Below, piece after piece: positions 61,801 through 64,000 of a stretch of 64,000 bases of DNA (its first letter is position 1; the number at the start of each line of letters is the position of its first letter). The stretch comes from Himantopus leucocephalus (lineage: Eukaryota; Chordata; Aves; Charadriiformes; Recurvirostridae): positions 13,804,360-13,868,359 of the forward strand of contig RSEF01000005.1 of the NCBI GenBank assembly GCA_003993805.1. Reading direction: 5' to 3'. The notes below the pieces were generated by a model. The model searched no databases and was not told where the DNA came from. It worked only from the letters and a program-made list of their open reading frames with translations. The position numbers and the translations under genes are program-made.

Positions 61801-64000
61801 CTATTGCAGTCAATAACAGATTTATGCTAGCAGAAGCAAGATTGAGCCATTTATGGACATCACTTGATGTACTTGGTTACATGGCCAAAACTAAACAGCC
61901 CCAGAACAACATATTTTGCTTGAAAACCCCAGTTGTTCTGCTGTTAGATCCGACCATGGCAAAGCTCACTTCAGTTGGCTGTGGTATCCATGAGCCAGGC
62001 CACTGTAATGGAGGTTTCCAGCTCGTCCTGCAGCACTCAGACTCAACGGTGCAACAACTGCATTTCCAGCTGCTACAGCACATTCTTTAATATTACATTA
62101 CTTCAGTTTCCGAGTGCAGGTGGACCTCGGGTTGCTTTTCACAGGGGAGTCCTCCTAGGCAGTGCTGTGCTTTGGCTTTCAGCTTTTCCTTTCACAACAG
62201 GCAAGAGCTATTCCCATCACCTCCTGGCTGTTTGTCATTGCTCTCCATCATATCAGGCTGTCACCACCAGGACCGCTACAGAGCTGCAAGCATATTGCAG
62301 TCAGCGCTGCTTCTCAGCGAGGGAGATGGCCCTCGAAAGGCTGGCAGCAGCCCTCCTCTTCCAGCTCAACAGCTGCTCCGCTGGGGACAGCCTCAAGTCA
62401 CCCAGAGCTACTCTCACACCAGAGGCACCAAGGCTGCCTAGAACTATGGCATAGGCAAGGAGGAGGAAAAAAGCAATGTCCCAAAGGCCACACTAAAGAT
62501 GTCCCCCATGGATTAGCTTTGTTTTAATCAATTAAAATTACACATCTGCCATGTGTCAACAGAGCCTTCATTTCTCCTCGCTGTAGCTTCTCCTTTGTCT
62601 CTCTTTGTACTATCATCACATAATCTTCGCCATCAGTTCAGAGGGACAGATCTGACTTTCAGTGGATTTCCTGTTCCTACTCAGGATTTTTAGATAACCC
62701 GGTGTTTGAAGGCAACTCAATTGTTTGGATCCAATCCCTGTCCTTGGAAAAGGAAGATCAGCATCTTGTGTATCTAGAGGTCTGATTTTGAATGAAGAAT
62801 TCAGTGCTCAGTTCAGGCACCCATTTCCATGAAACACAGTACCTGGTACATGCTGAAAGGCAATGCTTAAGGCAATGGAAACTGAAAGAGAGTTTTAAAG
62901 CATTCTAAAAGTATTCCGTGCTTACATTTCCCAAATTTAAATAATAAAGAAGGATTTCAAGAGGAATTGGTACCTAAATTAACAAATGCCATGACAGATT
63001 TGTCCTTTCGAGAAATGATCCTCTGGTTAGGTTTTTTTTTCACTAGTTGATATTTTCTAAACAAAGGAGAGAGATTAATATCCATTCTTTTATGAATTGC
63101 TAACTCTGATTTTTCTGAGGTCAACACAACTTTTTCAAATAGAAATGAATGTAATTTGCAGGTTAACTACGAATTTGCTAATTATTTGGCCTGCATTTCA
63201 CTATATCAAGAGAAACATCACTCCCTGTTTTTATCCAATTACAGGGGAAATATATCTCATTGCTTGAGTACATAAACCATCACCTACCCTTTGGTTTAGG
63301 AGATAAATGTTTTTAAATTATGATTGTCTAATATTTATCCTGGAATTAAAACAGTGATAATATCTATTCCATTCTTCAGACTTAAATAATCAACCATTAT
63401 CCCAATGCAAGCAGAAAGGAGAAGCAAGGTATGTGCAAAACAATCAGGCATTTCAAGATACTAATGAATATTTCAAGATGCCATGGGTTTAAACATTTCC
63501 CCAGATATTAATTACACTGCCCTTGGAGATCAGCAAGCATTTCATTATTGACTGCAATGGGAACAGAACCTCACCTGTACTCTGTTGTCCATACTTAACC
63601 AAACAATTCATCTGGTATTGACAGATGTCTGGGACAGCAGGACTTTTATGCTGCACTGATGCTAAATACAGTAATTGGCAGCATTCTGTCTGGCCAAGTG
63701 AATTTGGGCCATCAGAGACACCATTTCTGTAACTATTCCTGACAGGAAGAATTATTTTCTTCAGTATTTTGCCCAAGATTTTAAAGACTGTATTAATAAT
63801 TTCCGTGCTCCTAAACTGAATGACAAGTTGATGCCAATGTTTTCTTATGATCTTGTTCAGAATCACTTAGCAGTCTAACTTTTCCTTAAAATGTAGATAT
63901 TTTTCACAGTTTCCTGTGATTTTGAAGAAGACAACATGTCCTCAGCATAACATCCCCAAAGACTTTCAAGAGAACATCCCTGGCCTCCCTTCCTTCATGT

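Overview
This window is nuclear DNA from a bird. The evidence is a 5'-truncated CR1 LINE ending in the bird-type ATTCTRTG terminus, low interspersed-repeat density, three sharp CpG islands in an AT-rich background, and a MyoD protein of avian type (296 residues, His-rich segment before the Cys/Trp motif). All three recognised genes are on the + strand, and their order fits the conserved vertebrate neighbourhood OTOG - MYOD1 - KCNC1 - SERGEF. No OTOG sequence was recognised in the first 2.3 kb.

Region by region: 1-2260 has no recognisable gene. A CpG island (about 2340-3290) opens a three-exon ferritin-family gene (CDS exons 2824-3006, 5344-5490, 6812-7315). It keeps ferritin intron positions 1 and 2 but not 3. 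It has an SV40-type basic signal (SKRPRV) near its N-terminus and has lost most ferroxidase-centre residues. These features match ferritoid, the avian corneal-epithelium protein known to carry ferritin into the nucleus. A CR1 copy sits in its second intron. Positions 7316-12060 are non-coding, with an ancient MIR-like SINE. A second CpG island (about 12060-13860) holds a YY1 site beside a CTCF-like motif, a GC-pentamer array, a TATA-like box and exon 1 of MYOD1 (CDS exons 13302-13862, 15374-15452, 16084-16334; poly(A) signal 16936). About 17 kb of intergenic DNA follows, with ancient repeat remnants and possible conserved elements. A third CpG island (about 34150-35890, with a 100-N assembly gap) holds the 5' region and first coding exon of KCNC1/Kv3.1 (35339-35908). 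The rest of the window (35909-64000) is KCNC1 intron 1, because the large exon coding for the membrane segments is not present.

The genes do not form a functional unit. MYOD1 is the master myogenic bHLH factor, KCNC1 a fast delayed-rectifier potassium channel of fast-spiking neurons, and ferritoid a ferritin nuclear chaperone. Points most worth following up are the ferritin-like gene (lost intron, degenerate ferroxidase site, nuclear signal, C-terminal extension, short leader), a possible antisense transcript from the MYOD1 CpG island, two upstream ORFs at the KCNC1 start (one overlapping it), and several AT-rich octamer/homeodomain-motif segments that look like conserved regulatory elements.
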